A DNA stretch of 64,000 nucleotides from positions 124,001-188,000 of the forward strand of contig NZ_LT630003.1 of the NCBI RefSeq assembly GCF_900105615.1, given 5' to 3'. The notes below the pieces were generated by a model. That model saw only the letters and a program-made list of their open reading frames with translations, did not search any database and was not told where the DNA came from. The stretch comes from Lacrimispora sphenoides JCM 1415. Its GTDB lineage: Bacteria > Bacillota > Clostridia > Lachnospirales > Lachnospiraceae. The first letter of the stretch is position 1. Each line of letters starts with the position of its first letter. This document shows, one piece after another, positions 8,405-16,309 of this stretch. A program made the position numbers and the translations under genes.

Positions 8405-8462
8405 TGTATGACAGCAGACAAAAATGCAAACCCGGGAACGCAATAGAGAATGATATCATACA
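8405..8462 (+). promoter_or_regulatory. Putative GntR operators at and after the transcription start
   Basis: TGTATGACA at 8405-8413 sits just after the predicted transcription start, where a bound repressor would block RNA polymerase. A one-mismatch copy in inverse orientation (TATCATACA, 8454-8462) lies 49 bases further on. Apart from these sites and the promoter, the 349-base gap between the regulator and the binding-protein gene holds only the terminator at 8225-8267. Confidence 0.55.
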
Positions 8463-8559
8463 ATGGTTTAAACATTTGTAACAAAAACTAGGGTATAAAA
8501 ACAAAAACAAATCAAAGTATGCTACAAAAGAATGAAAAAATGTTGAGAGGTGGATTATT

Positions 8560-9549
8560 ATGAGAAAAGTTACTGCAATTGTATTATCAGCCATGATGGC
8601 CTTATCTTTAAGCGCTTGCGGTTCCACTGCAAAGGAAAGCAATGTAACGGAAACCACAGCAGCAAGCTCTGGATCAGAAACAACCGCAGCAAAAGCAGAA
8701 GAAACCAGAGAGCCGATTAAGATCGGAGTTTCTGCACCGGATTTAACCAATGTGTTTTTCATCCAGATCAAGGATGCCATGCAGGCAGCCCTTAGCGACC
8801 CGAAGGATGAACTGATCATTCAGGATGCCGGCGGTGACCAGAATAAGCAGATGAATGACGTGGCTGATATGATCAACCAGGGCTGTGACGTTATCTGTAT
8901 TTCCGCGATCAACTCAGAAGGAGTACGTGCCACTCTGGAAGCATGCAAGGAAGCTGACATACCAGTCATTGCATTCAATACCTCAGTAAAGAACCCGGAA
9001 CTGGTTCAGTGTACGGTTGTTTCTGATAATAAAGAAGCCGGAAAACTGTGTGCACAGGCTCTGGCAGATTCTTTAGGCGGTAAAGGTAAAGTAGTAGAAA
9101 TTACATATAGTACCACAGAAGTTTGTTATGACCGTCAGTTCGGTTTTGAAGAAGAATTAAAGAAATATCCAGACATTGAAATCATCCAGGCCAAAGACGT
9201 TGAGAAGCCAAAGTCTGATTATTCTCAGCCGATCATGGTAGACTTTATCAACGCAAACCCGGTAATCGACGGAGTATTCACAATCAATGACCCGACAGCA
9301 CGCGGTGCCATCGCAGCCCTTAAAGAAGCAGGCCGCTTAGACGCTACCAAGGTTGTTTCCGTGGACGGCTCTGATGAAGGTAAAGGCTTTATCCGTGCCG
9401 GCGAAATGGTAGCATCTGCAGCACAGGATCCGGCAGGAATCGGTACAACCTGTATCGAAACCGCTTATCGTCTTCTGTCCGGACAGACCATTGAGGAGAA
9501 GGTAGTCGTACCGATGTCTATCATTACAGAGGAGAACGTAGATCAGTAA
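8560..9549 (+). CDS. Ribose-type (CUT2) sugar ABC transporter substrate-binding lipoprotein
   Basis: A 329-residue protein with lipoprotein signal (lipobox LSAC, Cys20) and a Ser/Thr/Glu-rich linker, then a periplasmic-binding-protein type 1 fold. Typical features are 'KIGVSAPDLTNVFFIQIKDAM' at the start of the first lobe, 'QGCDVICISAINSEGV' and 'GVFTINDPTARGAIAALKEAG'. This class (RbsB/XylF/AlsB) captures monosaccharides or small polyols rather than oligosaccharides. It is the first gene of an operon with a cognate ATPase and permease, then transketolase, isomerase and transaldolase genes. The ligand is likely a pentose or pentose-like compound (inference). Confidence 0.92.
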   Translation: MRKVTAIVLSAMMALSLSACGSTAKESNVTETTAASSGSETTAAKAEETREPIKIGVSAPDLTNVFFIQIKDAMQAALSDPKDELIIQDAGGDQNKQMNDVADMINQGCDVICISAINSEGVRATLEACKEADIPVIAFNTSVKNPELVQCTVVSDNKEAGKLCAQALADSLGGKGKVVEITYSTTEVCYDRQFGFEEELKKYPDIEIIQAKDVEKPKSDYSQPIMVDFINANPVIDGVFTINDPTARGAIAALKEAGRLDATKVVSVDGSDEGKGFIRAGEMVASAAQDPAGIGTTCIETAYRLLSGQTIEEKVVVPMSIITEENVDQ

Positions 9550-9601
9550 TCCGTAAAGTGTTGACCCGTAGCGAAGAATGCAGAACAGGAGTGTTAAAAA
9601 C

Positions 9602-11110
9602 ATGTCAAATGAATATGTTTTTGAAATGAAAGATATAACCAAAGCGTTTGGTCGCAATGTTGTACTTGACGGAGTCAGTATTTCCATAAAGCCCGGAGAA
9701 GTCCGGGCTCTTATGGGAGAGAATGGAGCAGGAAAATCCACCTTAATGAAGATCCTTGGCGGAATTTTCAGTGCTGATTCGGGCATCATCTACATGGACG
9801 GGAAGGAAGCTTCCATAAAGACCGTAGACGATGCCCGCAAGTATGGTGTCAGTTTTATTCATCAGGAAATCACCAACATTCCTGAGATGACGATTGCAGA
9901 AAATATTTTTCTTGGCCGGGAACCAAAAAACCATTTGAAGTTGGTGGATTACCGGAAAATGAAGCATGAGGCGCAGAAAGCTCTTGATGCGCTGGGACTG
10001 GATCTGGATGCTGGAATGCTGATTCGGGGGTTATCCGTAGCCCAGCAGCAGATGATAGAAATTGCAAGAGCGGTGAATGAGGGGGCAAAAATCCTGATTC
10101 TGGACGAACCCACAGCATCTTTGTCAAAAAGCGAGACAGACAATCTGTTTGCACAGATCGACCGTTTAAGAAAAGCCGGAGTTGCGATGATCTACATCTC
10201 CCATCGTATGGAAGAGACCTTTAAGGTCTGCGATTCGGTAACGGTACTCCGTGACGGTAAGTTTATAGGAACCAGAGATACAAAAGAAACAACAGAAAAT
10301 GAATTAATCAGTATGATGGTAGGCCGTGAATTTAACAACATGTATGGAAACAAACGTGTCATCGGCGGGGACGTCATCATGGAAGTGAAACATTTAACAA
10401 CCGATAAGGTATTTGATATCAGTTTTACATTGAGAAAAGGGGAAATACTTGGATTCTCAGGATTAGTAGGGGCGGGGCGTACCGAGCTGGCACTGGCGTT
10501 ATTCGGCATTGACAGCATTCAGTCAGGAGAGATCTGGCTGGAAGGGAAAAAACTTACCATCAGTAAACCGGGGGATGCAATGAACGCAGGCATCGCACTG
10601 GTGCCGGAAGAGCGTAAGGAGCAGGGGCTTTTCCTTAGCCATAGCATTGCAACCAATCTGACATTCCAGGTGCTTTCTGATTTTATACATCAGTTACGAG
10701 TGGACAAGAAAAAGGAATCGAATATTGTAGATGAGTTCAAGCAGAAGCTTTCTATTAAGATGGCCTCCGTGGAACAGACGGCAGGAGAGCTTTCCGGCGG
10801 CAACCAGCAGAAGATCGTTATATCCAAATGGCTGGCAGCAAAGCCGAAGGTACTCATTCTGGACGAACCGACCCGAGGGATCGACGTAGGCGCAAAGGCA
10901 GAGATATATAAGCTGATGCACAGCCTGGCCAGTGAAGGAGTTTCTATTATTATGATCTCTTCGGAGCTTCCTGAGATCATCAATAACTCCAGCCGGGTTG
11001 CCATCATGAGGGAAGGACATCTGGCCGGAATTCTAGACCAGCAGGAGACGGAAGCTACACAGGAAACGATCATGTCATTTGCAGTGGGAGGAGAACATAC
11101 AACATGTTAA
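9602..11110 (+). CDS. Ribose-type sugar ABC transporter ATP-binding protein (RbsA-like, two ATPase domains)
   Basis: About 502 residues with two fused nucleotide-binding domains, as in RbsA/MglA. Domain 1 has Walker A 'GENGAGKST' (~39-47), signature 'LSVAQQQMIEIARA' and Walker B 'ILILDEPTASLS'. Domain 2 has the degenerate P-loop 'GLVGAGRTELAL', usual for this family, signature 'LSGGNQQKIVISKWL' and 'VLILDEPTRGID'. It powers the importer from the cytoplasmic face. ATG 9578 is in frame, but AGGAG at 9587-9591 precedes ATG 9602 and the protein then begins at the conserved 'EYVFEMKDITKAFG'. It overlaps the permease gene by 7 bases. Confidence 0.94.
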   Translation: MSNEYVFEMKDITKAFGRNVVLDGVSISIKPGEVRALMGENGAGKSTLMKILGGIFSADSGIIYMDGKEASIKTVDDARKYGVSFIHQEITNIPEMTIAENIFLGREPKNHLKLVDYRKMKHEAQKALDALGLDLDAGMLIRGLSVAQQQMIEIARAVNEGAKILILDEPTASLSKSETDNLFAQIDRLRKAGVAMIYISHRMEETFKVCDSVTVLRDGKFIGTRDTKETTENELISMMVGREFNNMYGNKRVIGGDVIMEVKHLTTDKVFDISFTLRKGEILGFSGLVGAGRTELALALFGIDSIQSGEIWLEGKKLTISKPGDAMNAGIALVPEERKEQGLFLSHSIATNLTFQVLSDFIHQLRVDKKKESNIVDEFKQKLSIKMASVEQTAGELSGGNQQKIVISKWLAAKPKVLILDEPTRGIDVGAKAEIYKLMHSLASEGVSIIMISSELPEIINNSSRVAIMREGHLAGILDQQETEATQETIMSFAVGGEHTTC

Positions 11111-12111
11111 GCAAGAAGAATCAATCAGAGACATCTGAGATACAAGCACCAAGCCTCTGGAACACCAATCCCTTGATGATCTGGCTGAAGCGCAATATGG
11201 CAGCCATGATCGCGTTGGTATTCCTGTGTATTATTTTATCGATTACAACCGATACCTTTCTTGTTAAAAATAACCTGCTCAGCGTATTGCGCCAGGTCTG
11301 CGTCAATGGTTTTATTGCATTCGGTATCACATGCGTTCTGATTTGCGGCGGCATTGACTTATCCGTAGGCTCCGTTGTAGCGGCTGCCGGTGTTATTGCC
11401 GTACGCTGCGGAAATGCAGGACTGCCGGTTATCCTTTGCTTTCTGATCCCCCTGTTATTTGGTGCGGTCATCGGTCTTTTCAATGGATATGTTATTTCGC
11501 ACACAACTCTGCCGCCATTTATCGTAACCTTATCCATGCAGATTATCGTACGAGGTGTCAGCTACATATTAACAGGCGGTCAGCCCGCACAGTCCAATAA
11601 CGAAACATTCAACAACATGGGAGTAGGAAGCTTCCTTGGAATTCCCATTCCGGTTGTATTTGTAATCGTTGCATTTGTAATTCTTTATTTCATCATGAAC
11701 CGTACCTCCTTTGGTCGTCATGTCTATGCCACCGGCGGAAACAAGGAAGCAGCTAAATACGCCGGTGTTGATACCAAATGGATCCAGGTAAGGGTATTCA
11801 TCATCAGTGGTGTGATGGCAGCCTTAGCCGGCGTGGTTCTGGCAGCAAGGCTGTATTCCGGTCAGCCATCCGTAGGAGAAGGCTTTGAGCGAGATGCAAT
11901 TGCAGCTTCCGTACTTGGCGGTACAAGCTTTAACGGCGGTATCGGTACAATGGGCGGAACCGTGATCGGTGTGCTGATCATCGGTGTTCTCAATAACGGT
12001 ATGAACTTACTTAAGATAAGCAGCTACTGGCAGTTTGTAGTAAAGGGATGCGTAATCCTTGGAGCGGTGTACGTGGATTACTTAAAAAAGAGAGGTTCTC
12101 TCAAAAAGTAA
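11104..12111 (+). CDS. Ribose-type sugar ABC transporter permease (RbsC-like)
   Basis: A 335-residue polytopic membrane protein with a soluble N-terminal 30 residues and a run of hydrophobic helices. Family marks are 'CGGIDLSVGSVVAAAGV', 'GLFNGYVISHTTLPPFIVTLSM', 'ATGGNKEAAKYAGVD' and the C-terminal 'LGGTSFNGGIGTMGGTVIGVLIIGVLNNGMNLL'. It forms the channel of the importer, as a homodimer in this family. It overlaps the ATPase gene (start inside its last codons) and is followed after 31 bases by the transketolase genes, so import and catabolism are cotranscribed. Confidence 0.94.
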   Translation: MLSKKNQSETSEIQAPSLWNTNPLMIWLKRNMAAMIALVFLCIILSITTDTFLVKNNLLSVLRQVCVNGFIAFGITCVLICGGIDLSVGSVVAAAGVIAVRCGNAGLPVILCFLIPLLFGAVIGLFNGYVISHTTLPPFIVTLSMQIIVRGVSYILTGGQPAQSNNETFNNMGVGSFLGIPIPVVFVIVAFVILYFIMNRTSFGRHVYATGGNKEAAKYAGVDTKWIQVRVFIISGVMAALAGVVLAARLYSGQPSVGEGFERDAIAASVLGGTSFNGGIGTMGGTVIGVLIIGVLNNGMNLLKISSYWQFVVKGCVILGAVYVDYLKKRGSLKK

Positions 12112-12142
12112 TATTACATAATTTAGACGGAGGCATAAGAAC

Positions 12143-12958
12143 ATGATGGACATTGTGGAATTAAAAGGGAAATGCAAGGATATCCGCAAGGATATTATAA
12201 ATATGACAGCTGATGCAGCCAGCGGCCATCCAGGCGGTTCTTTATCAGCGGTAGAGCTGATGGCAGCACTGTTTTATACACAGATGCGGGTAGATCCAAA
12301 GGATCCGGACAATGAGGACCGGGACCGCTTTGTACTGAGCAAGGGACATGCAGCTCCCTGCTATTATGCGGTATTAGGCGAGATGGGCTTTTTTGACAAA
12401 GCGGAATTCAAGAACTTCCGTCAGCTCCACAGCATTCTTCAGGGACATCCAGATGCAAAAAAGGTTCCCGGAATCGATGCTTCCACCGGCTCTCTGGGAC
12501 AGGGAATCTCCATTGCGGTAGGAATGGCACTTGGAGCAAAGGCTCAGAATAAGGATACAAAGGTATATACCCTGCTTGGAGATGGAGAGCTTCAGGAAGG
12601 ACAGGTTTGGGAGGCATGCATGGCAGCAGCCAACTACCATCTGGACAATCTTACGATCATCATTGATAATAACGGTCTTCAGATCGACGGAAGCAATGAA
12701 CAGGTTATGTCCCTCGGTGATTTATCTTCCAAATTCAAAGCTTTTGGATTTAATGTACTGGAGCTTCCGGATGGCAACAATCTGGAAGAAGTTCTGGCAG
12801 CATACTCCATCAGCACCATGGAAGGAAAGCCAAAATGCATCCTGGCACACACTGTAAAAGGAAAAGGCGTTTCCTTTATGGAAAACCAGGTAGGCTGGCA
12901 CGGTAAGGCACCAAGTGAAGCAGAAAGACAGCAGGCATTAAAGGAACTGGAGGGTTAA
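12143..12958 (+). CDS. Transketolase, N-terminal (thiamine diphosphate-binding) subunit
   Basis: This 271-residue protein equals the N-terminal third of a full transketolase. It binds the diphosphate and metal of thiamine diphosphate: 'GHPGGSLSAVELMAALFY' near residues 29-46, then 'LGDGELQEGQVWEACMAA' and 'IIDNNGLQIDG', the GDG...N metal motif. Split transketolases with the two halves as adjacent genes are common in Clostridia and archaea. The partner starts 5 bases after the stop. GGAGG at 12129-12133 supports the ATG at 12143 or the adjacent ATG at 12146. The enzyme moves two-carbon ketol units between sugar phosphates; in this operon it may act on a non-standard ketose phosphate (inference). 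Confidence 0.93.
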   Translation: MMDIVELKGKCKDIRKDIINMTADAASGHPGGSLSAVELMAALFYTQMRVDPKDPDNEDRDRFVLSKGHAAPCYYAVLGEMGFFDKAEFKNFRQLHSILQGHPDAKKVPGIDASTGSLGQGISIAVGMALGAKAQNKDTKVYTLLGDGELQEGQVWEACMAAANYHLDNLTIIIDNNGLQIDGSNEQVMSLGDLSSKFKAFGFNVLELPDGNNLEEVLAAYSISTMEGKPKCILAHTVKGKGVSFMENQVGWHGKAPSEAERQQALKELEG

Positions 12959-12962
12959 TGAC

Positions 12963-13898
12963 ATGAGTGAAATGAAAGCAATTAGAGTGGCATATGGTGA
13001 GGCACTTGCTGAACTTGGCGAGGCAAATGAAAAAGTTGTTGTAATGGATGCGGATCTGGCACATGCTACCATGACTGCGACCTTTGCAGAAAAGTTCCCG
13101 GAGAGGTTTTTTAATGCAGGCATTGCAGAAGCAAACATGGTTGATATGAGTGCAGGCCTTTCTACCATGGGATACATACCTTTCTGCAGCACCTTTGCCA
13201 TATTTGGCGCAGGACGGGCTTATGAGCAGGTAAGAAATGGTGTCGCTTACCCTAATTTCAATGTAAAGCTGGGTATGACCCATTCCGGAATCACACTTGG
13301 CGAAGACGGCGGAAGCCACCAGGCCATTGAAGATATGGCTCTTATGCGGGTAATCCCCGGCATGACCGTGATCGTTCCCTGTGATGCCAGCGAAACCCAC
13401 CGTGCCGTTAAGGCAGTTGCAGATATGCAGGGTCCTGCTTATCTTCGCCTCGCAAGACTTCCAAGCCCGGTGTTTGAAGAGGATATGCCCTTTGTAATCG
13501 GAAAGGCAAACGTATTAAAAGAAGGTACGGATGCAGTGGTATTTGCCTGCGGCATCATGGTATCTACCGTACTGGAATGCTCAAAGAAGCTTGAGGCAGA
13601 AGGAAAATCCGTCACTGTTGTCAATATGCATACCATTAAGCCTATTGACAGGGAGTGCATTTTGAAATATGCTGAGAAGTGTAAGAATGTTATAACCGTG
13701 GAAGAACACAGCATCATCGGCGGTCTTGGAGATGCAGTTGGCGATGTTCTTCTGGAAAATAAGTGTAATGTCACATTTAAAAAGATCGGTGTACAGGACC
13801 GGTTCGGTCAGTCCGGAAAGCCGGAAGAGCTTCTGGAGGAATACGGACTGAGTGAGAAACAAGTATATAATCAGATAAAAGGAGTGTTGGAAGCATGA
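12963..13898 (+). CDS. Transketolase, C-terminal (pyrimidine-binding) subunit
   Basis: A 311-residue partner subunit holding the pyrimidine-binding and C-terminal transketolase domains. 'FFNAGIAEANMVDMSAGLSTMG' contains the Glu that activates the thiamine aminopyrimidine. Next come 'FARGAGRAYEQVRN'-like and 'THSGITLGEDGGSHQAIEDMALMR' segments, and the C-terminal domain has 'VVNMHTIKPIDRECILKYA' and 'TVEEHSIIGGLGDAV'. It assembles with the preceding subunit to a functional enzyme. The gene has a GGAGGG site at the end of its neighbour and overlaps the following isomerase gene by four bases (ATGA), showing tight cotranslation. Confidence 0.93.
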   Translation: MSEMKAIRVAYGEALAELGEANEKVVVMDADLAHATMTATFAEKFPERFFNAGIAEANMVDMSAGLSTMGYIPFCSTFAIFGAGRAYEQVRNGVAYPNFNVKLGMTHSGITLGEDGGSHQAIEDMALMRVIPGMTVIVPCDASETHRAVKAVADMQGPAYLRLARLPSPVFEEDMPFVIGKANVLKEGTDAVVFACGIMVSTVLECSKKLEAEGKSVTVVNMHTIKPIDRECILKYAEKCKNVITVEEHSIIGGLGDAVGDVLLENKCNVTFKKIGVQDRFGQSGKPEELLEEYGLSEKQVYNQIKGVLEA

Positions 13899-14533
13899 GA
13901 ATCGCATTAATTAATGAGAACAGCCAGGCGGCTAAAAACGAAATGATTTACAACAGCTTAAAGAAGGTTGCAGATACAAAGGGCTATACAGTGGATAACT
14001 ATGGCATGTATTCTGCAGAGGACAGCAATTCCCTGACTTATGTACAGAACGGAATCCTGGCAGCCATTCTTTTAAACTCCGGAGCAGCGGATTATGTAAT
14101 TACCGGATGCGGAACCGGCGAAGGTGCCATGCTGGCTTTAAACAGCTTCCCGGGCGTGATCTGCGGTCATGTGTGTGACCCAAGCGACGGCTACATGTTT
14201 GCACAGATCAACGACGGCAATGCGATCGCAATGCCATTTGCAAAGGGCTTTGGCTGGGGTGCAGAACTGAATCTGGAGTATACATTTGAAAAATTATTCT
14301 CTGAAGAAAGCGGACAGGGCTATCCAAGAGAGAGAGCCATTCCGGAGCAGAGAAATAAAAAAATCTTAGATGTGGTAAGAGAAAATAACTTAAAGGATAT
14401 CCTGACCTGCTTAAAGGGACTTGACCAGGAACTGGTAAAGGGAGCTGTTGGCGGCGAGAAATTCGGAGAGCTGTTCTTCGCAAACTGCAAGGATGAATCC
14501 ATTGCAGAATATGTAAAGAGCCTGCTGGCATAG
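13895..14533 (+). CDS. RpiB/LacA/LacB-family sugar-phosphate isomerase, divergent
   Basis: A 212-residue protein, longer than ordinary RpiB (about 150), with an additional C-terminal helical part. The catalytic-Cys region is kept: 'VITGCGTGEGAMLAL' with Cys72. The N-terminal Asp-His pair of RpiB (SDHAG/CDHVG) is replaced by 'INENSQ', and the later His of 'RxHND' is changed in 'AQINDGNA'. The enzyme therefore probably isomerises a substrate other than ribose 5-phosphate. The RpiB family also serves tagatose 6-phosphate, allose 6-phosphate, tetrulose phosphates and 4-deoxy-4-sulfoerythrose (SqwI in the sulfo-transketolase route). It overlaps the transketolase gene by 4 bases. The exact reaction is unknown. 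Confidence 0.82.
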   Translation: MRIALINENSQAAKNEMIYNSLKKVADTKGYTVDNYGMYSAEDSNSLTYVQNGILAAILLNSGAADYVITGCGTGEGAMLALNSFPGVICGHVCDPSDGYMFAQINDGNAIAMPFAKGFGWGAELNLEYTFEKLFSEESGQGYPRERAIPEQRNKKILDVVRENNLKDILTCLKGLDQELVKGAVGGEKFGELFFANCKDESIAEYVKSLLA

Positions 14534-14543
14534 GAGGTTCCTA

Positions 14544-14918
14544 ATGCTGAAAAACAAACCATCGGGAGTTGCCCATGTGGCGATTCCCACGGATGAACCG
14601 GAAGCAACCGTATTTTTCTACGAGAATCTGGGATTTACCAGACTGGTGGATGGAGGAATCCGCGGAATGCTGCAATGCGGGACCTGTGTCATTGAATACT
14701 ATCCCAGACGCCAGGAGATAAAGCCCATCGGTAACATCGATCACATTGCCCTGACTTGCGAAAACCTGGATGAAGCATATGAGGAAATCGTGGCCCTGGG
14801 ACATAAACTTTTATCCGACGGAATAGAATCCAACCAGATGTTTGCACCTCTCCCCAATCGTTTCTTTCTTTTTCAGGGACCGAATGGTGAGAAGATTGAA
14901 TTTTGCAAAGTTGGCTAG
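14544..14918 (+). CDS. VOC (glyoxalase/bleomycin-resistance fold) family protein
   Basis: A 124-residue single-module vicinal-oxygen-chelate protein. 'GVAHVAIPTDEPEATVFFYENLGF' gives the first His metal ligand, and 'IDHIALTCENLDEAYEEIVALG' starts the second beta-alpha-beta-beta unit. The C-terminal 'RFFLFQGPNGEKIEFCKV' ends in the usual Glu ligand. Members act as glyoxalases, epimerases, dioxygenases or binding proteins. Lying inside a sugar-catabolic operon, it could epimerise or detoxify an intermediate such as an alpha-hydroxy aldehyde (inference). An AGGAGG site follows the isomerase stop and the gene is 10 bases downstream of it. Confidence 0.85.
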   Translation: MLKNKPSGVAHVAIPTDEPEATVFFYENLGFTRLVDGGIRGMLQCGTCVIEYYPRRQEIKPIGNIDHIALTCENLDEAYEEIVALGHKLLSDGIESNQMFAPLPNRFFLFQGPNGEKIEFCKVG

Positions 14919-14952
14919 TTATGAATAAATATAACATTTAAGGAGAATTGCC

Positions 14953-15606
14953 ATGAGATTTTTTATCGATACAGCAAATACGGAAGACGTAAAGAAAGCA
15001 AACGATATGGGCATCATCTGCGGTGTTACCACGAATCCTTCCCTGATCGCCAAAGAAGGCCGGGATTTCGTTGAAGTCATCAAAGAAATCACTTCTATTG
15101 TGGACGGACCCATCAGCGGAGAAGTGAAAGCGACAACTGAGGATGCAGAAGGCATGATCAAAGAGGGCCGTGAAATCGCAGCGATCCATCCCAATATGGT
15201 AGTAAAGATCCCTATGACCGTGGAAGGACTGAAAGCCGTTAAGGTATTGACTGCAGAAGGAATCAAGACCAATGTGACACTGGTGTTTTCTGCCGCTCAG
15301 GCACTTTTGGCTGCCCGCGCAGGCGCAACCTACGTTTCACCGTTTTTGGGCCGTCTGGATGATATTTCTATGCCAGGCATTGATTTGATCTGTGACATCA
15401 TGGATATTTTCAGGGAACACGGAATTGAGACAGAAATCATTGCAGCCAGCGTCCGCAATCCGATCCATGTCATCGACTGTGCAAAGGCAGGAGCCGACAT
15501 TGCTACGGTACCTTACAGTGTACTGGTACAGATGGTAAAGCACCCGCTGACCGATCAGGGAATTGAGAAATTCAAGGCGGATTATAAAGCAGTATTTGGT
15601 GAATAA
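14953..15606 (+). CDS. Transaldolase, small FSA/TalC-type subfamily
   Basis: A 217-residue class I aldolase of the short transaldolase family, normally decameric. The Schiff-base Lys is Lys85 in 'MVVKIPMT'; '[13 protein letters not shown]' and '[13 protein letters not shown]' are family marks. Glu57 ('ISGEVKA') and Phe131 ('[10 protein letters not shown]') are the residues of true transaldolases; fructose-6-phosphate aldolase has Gln and Tyr at these places. It should thus transfer dihydroxyacetone units rather than cleave fructose 6-phosphate freely. With transketolase and isomerase it makes the operon a nearly complete non-oxidative pentose phosphate set. It is the last gene, followed by a terminator. 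Confidence 0.9.
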   Translation: MRFFIDTANTEDVKKANDMGIICGVTTNPSLIAKEGRDFVEVIKEITSIVDGPISGEVKATTEDAEGMIKEGREIAAIHPNMVVKIPMTVEGLKAVKVLTAEGIKTNVTLVFSAAQALLAARAGATYVSPFLGRLDDISMPGIDLICDIMDIFREHGIETEIIAASVRNPIHVIDCAKAGADIATVPYSVLVQMVKHPLTDQGIEKFKADYKAVFGE

Positions 15607-15621
15607 CCAGTAGAGTAGTTT

Positions 15622-15658
15622 AGGGCGGAGCCTTTTCAGGCTTCGCCCTTTCTTTCTA
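15622..15658 (+). terminator. Intrinsic terminator of the transketolase/transaldolase operon
   Basis: AGGGCGGAGCC (15622-15632) pairs with GGCTTCGCCCT (15639-15649) with one G-U pair, followed by a T-rich run. Confidence 0.9.
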
Positions 15659-15675
15659 TTTTTTGATTCAGGTTA

Positions 15676-15710
15676 TCAGACCCAGCAGCTTCAGACCCAG
15701 CAGCTTCAGA
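15676..15710. repeat. Tandem 15-base duplication
   Basis: TCAGACCCAGCAGCT occurs twice head to tail (15676-15690, 15691-15705), with the first five bases repeated again at 15706-15710. It is intergenic, between two converging genes, and has no evident function. Confidence 0.85.
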
Positions 15711-15772
15711 ACTTCGCGTGGTCCTTCTGACGATTCCTTAAGCCATTATCATGCCGGACGTTCAACCAGGAT

Positions 15773-16285
15773 TTATTGAATAGGGATACAGATTTCACAA
15801 AGGTGCCGCTCTATAAGTTCTGCCTTATAACGTTCTAAAATCGGCCGTGAAGAATCAGGAATATAGCTTTCTGCAAAAAGCTGCGGGAAAACTTCTTCCC
15901 AGGCCCGCTTAACTGCCTCGGCTGTGTGATCGATGGTAAAGACTCCATACTTGCCCCCGGTGATGCTGCCAATGTGAACCTCCTTTTCAATGGAAGAGTT
16001 ACCAACAGAGCCGCCAACAGAGCCACCAACAGAACTACCGCCAGGGCATCCGTCAGGCAGAAGGATACAGGCATCATACCGGCATGCTTCGGGCGGTATC
16101 ATCTGTGGATTATCCTGGGCGATACCCAGAATGACGGAATGGCTGTTCATTAAATCCCTGGACTTTGCCCAGTGCTTTAAGCGTTCCATGGTCTCTGTAT
16201 TGCCCGGACCATAAGGGCCGGTATGCCTGATATAAGCCATGGAGCAGGGAGCTATTTGTTCTATTTGTTCTATTTTTAAAGTCAT
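15773..16285 (-). CDS. GyrI-like small-molecule-binding domain protein
   Basis: A 170-residue stand-alone GyrI/AraC-effector-binding-type domain: 'APCSMAYIRHTGPYG' near the N-terminus, 'LGIAQDNPQMIPPEACRYDACI' in the middle and 'GKYGVFTIDHTAEAVKRAWEEVFPQLF' near the C-terminus are characteristic. Such proteins bind hydrophobic or cationic small molecules, or DNA gyrase, in the cytoplasm. Unusually, the loop after 'LPDGCPGG' consists of Gly-Gly-Ser-Val units encoded by a 12-base tandem repeat (16002-16037). A GAAGGAAA-like site lies before the ATG. It has no DNA-binding domain, so direct regulation is not implied. Confidence 0.82.
   Translation of the reverse strand: MTLKIEQIEQIAPCSMAYIRHTGPYGPGNTETMERLKHWAKSRDLMNSHSVILGIAQDNPQMIPPEACRYDACILLPDGCPGGSSVGGSVGGSVGNSSIEKEVHIGSITGGKYGVFTIDHTAEAVKRAWEEVFPQLFAESYIPDSSRPILERYKAELIERHLCEICIPIQ
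16002..16037. repeat. 12-base tandem repeat inside the GyrI-like gene
   Basis: Three near-identical 12-base units beginning CCAACAGA encode repeated Gly-Ser-Val-Gly on the minus strand. The unit is a multiple of three, so copy-number change alters loop length without a frameshift. Confidence 0.85.
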
Positions 16286-16309
16286 TGTATTTCCTTCTTT
16301 CCTTGTATT

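Noticed and set aside
8560..12111. Naming the importer as rbsBAC (ribose)
   Set aside because: The family matches but no ribokinase or RbsD is present and the binding residues cannot be read from sequence alone.
12876..13400. 174-codon open frame on the minus strand across the transketolase genes
   Set aside because: It is antisense to a well-conserved coding region, has no ribosome binding site and encodes a Cys/His-rich composition typical of shadow frames.
8560..15606. Assignment of the operon as a complete sulfoquinovose pathway
   Set aside because: Sulfoquinovosidase, sulfoquinovose isomerase and sulfolactaldehyde reductase genes are not present; only transketolase and isomerase types agree.
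15676..15710. Short tandem repeat as possible CRISPR
   Set aside because: Two direct 15-base copies without spacers do not form a CRISPR array.
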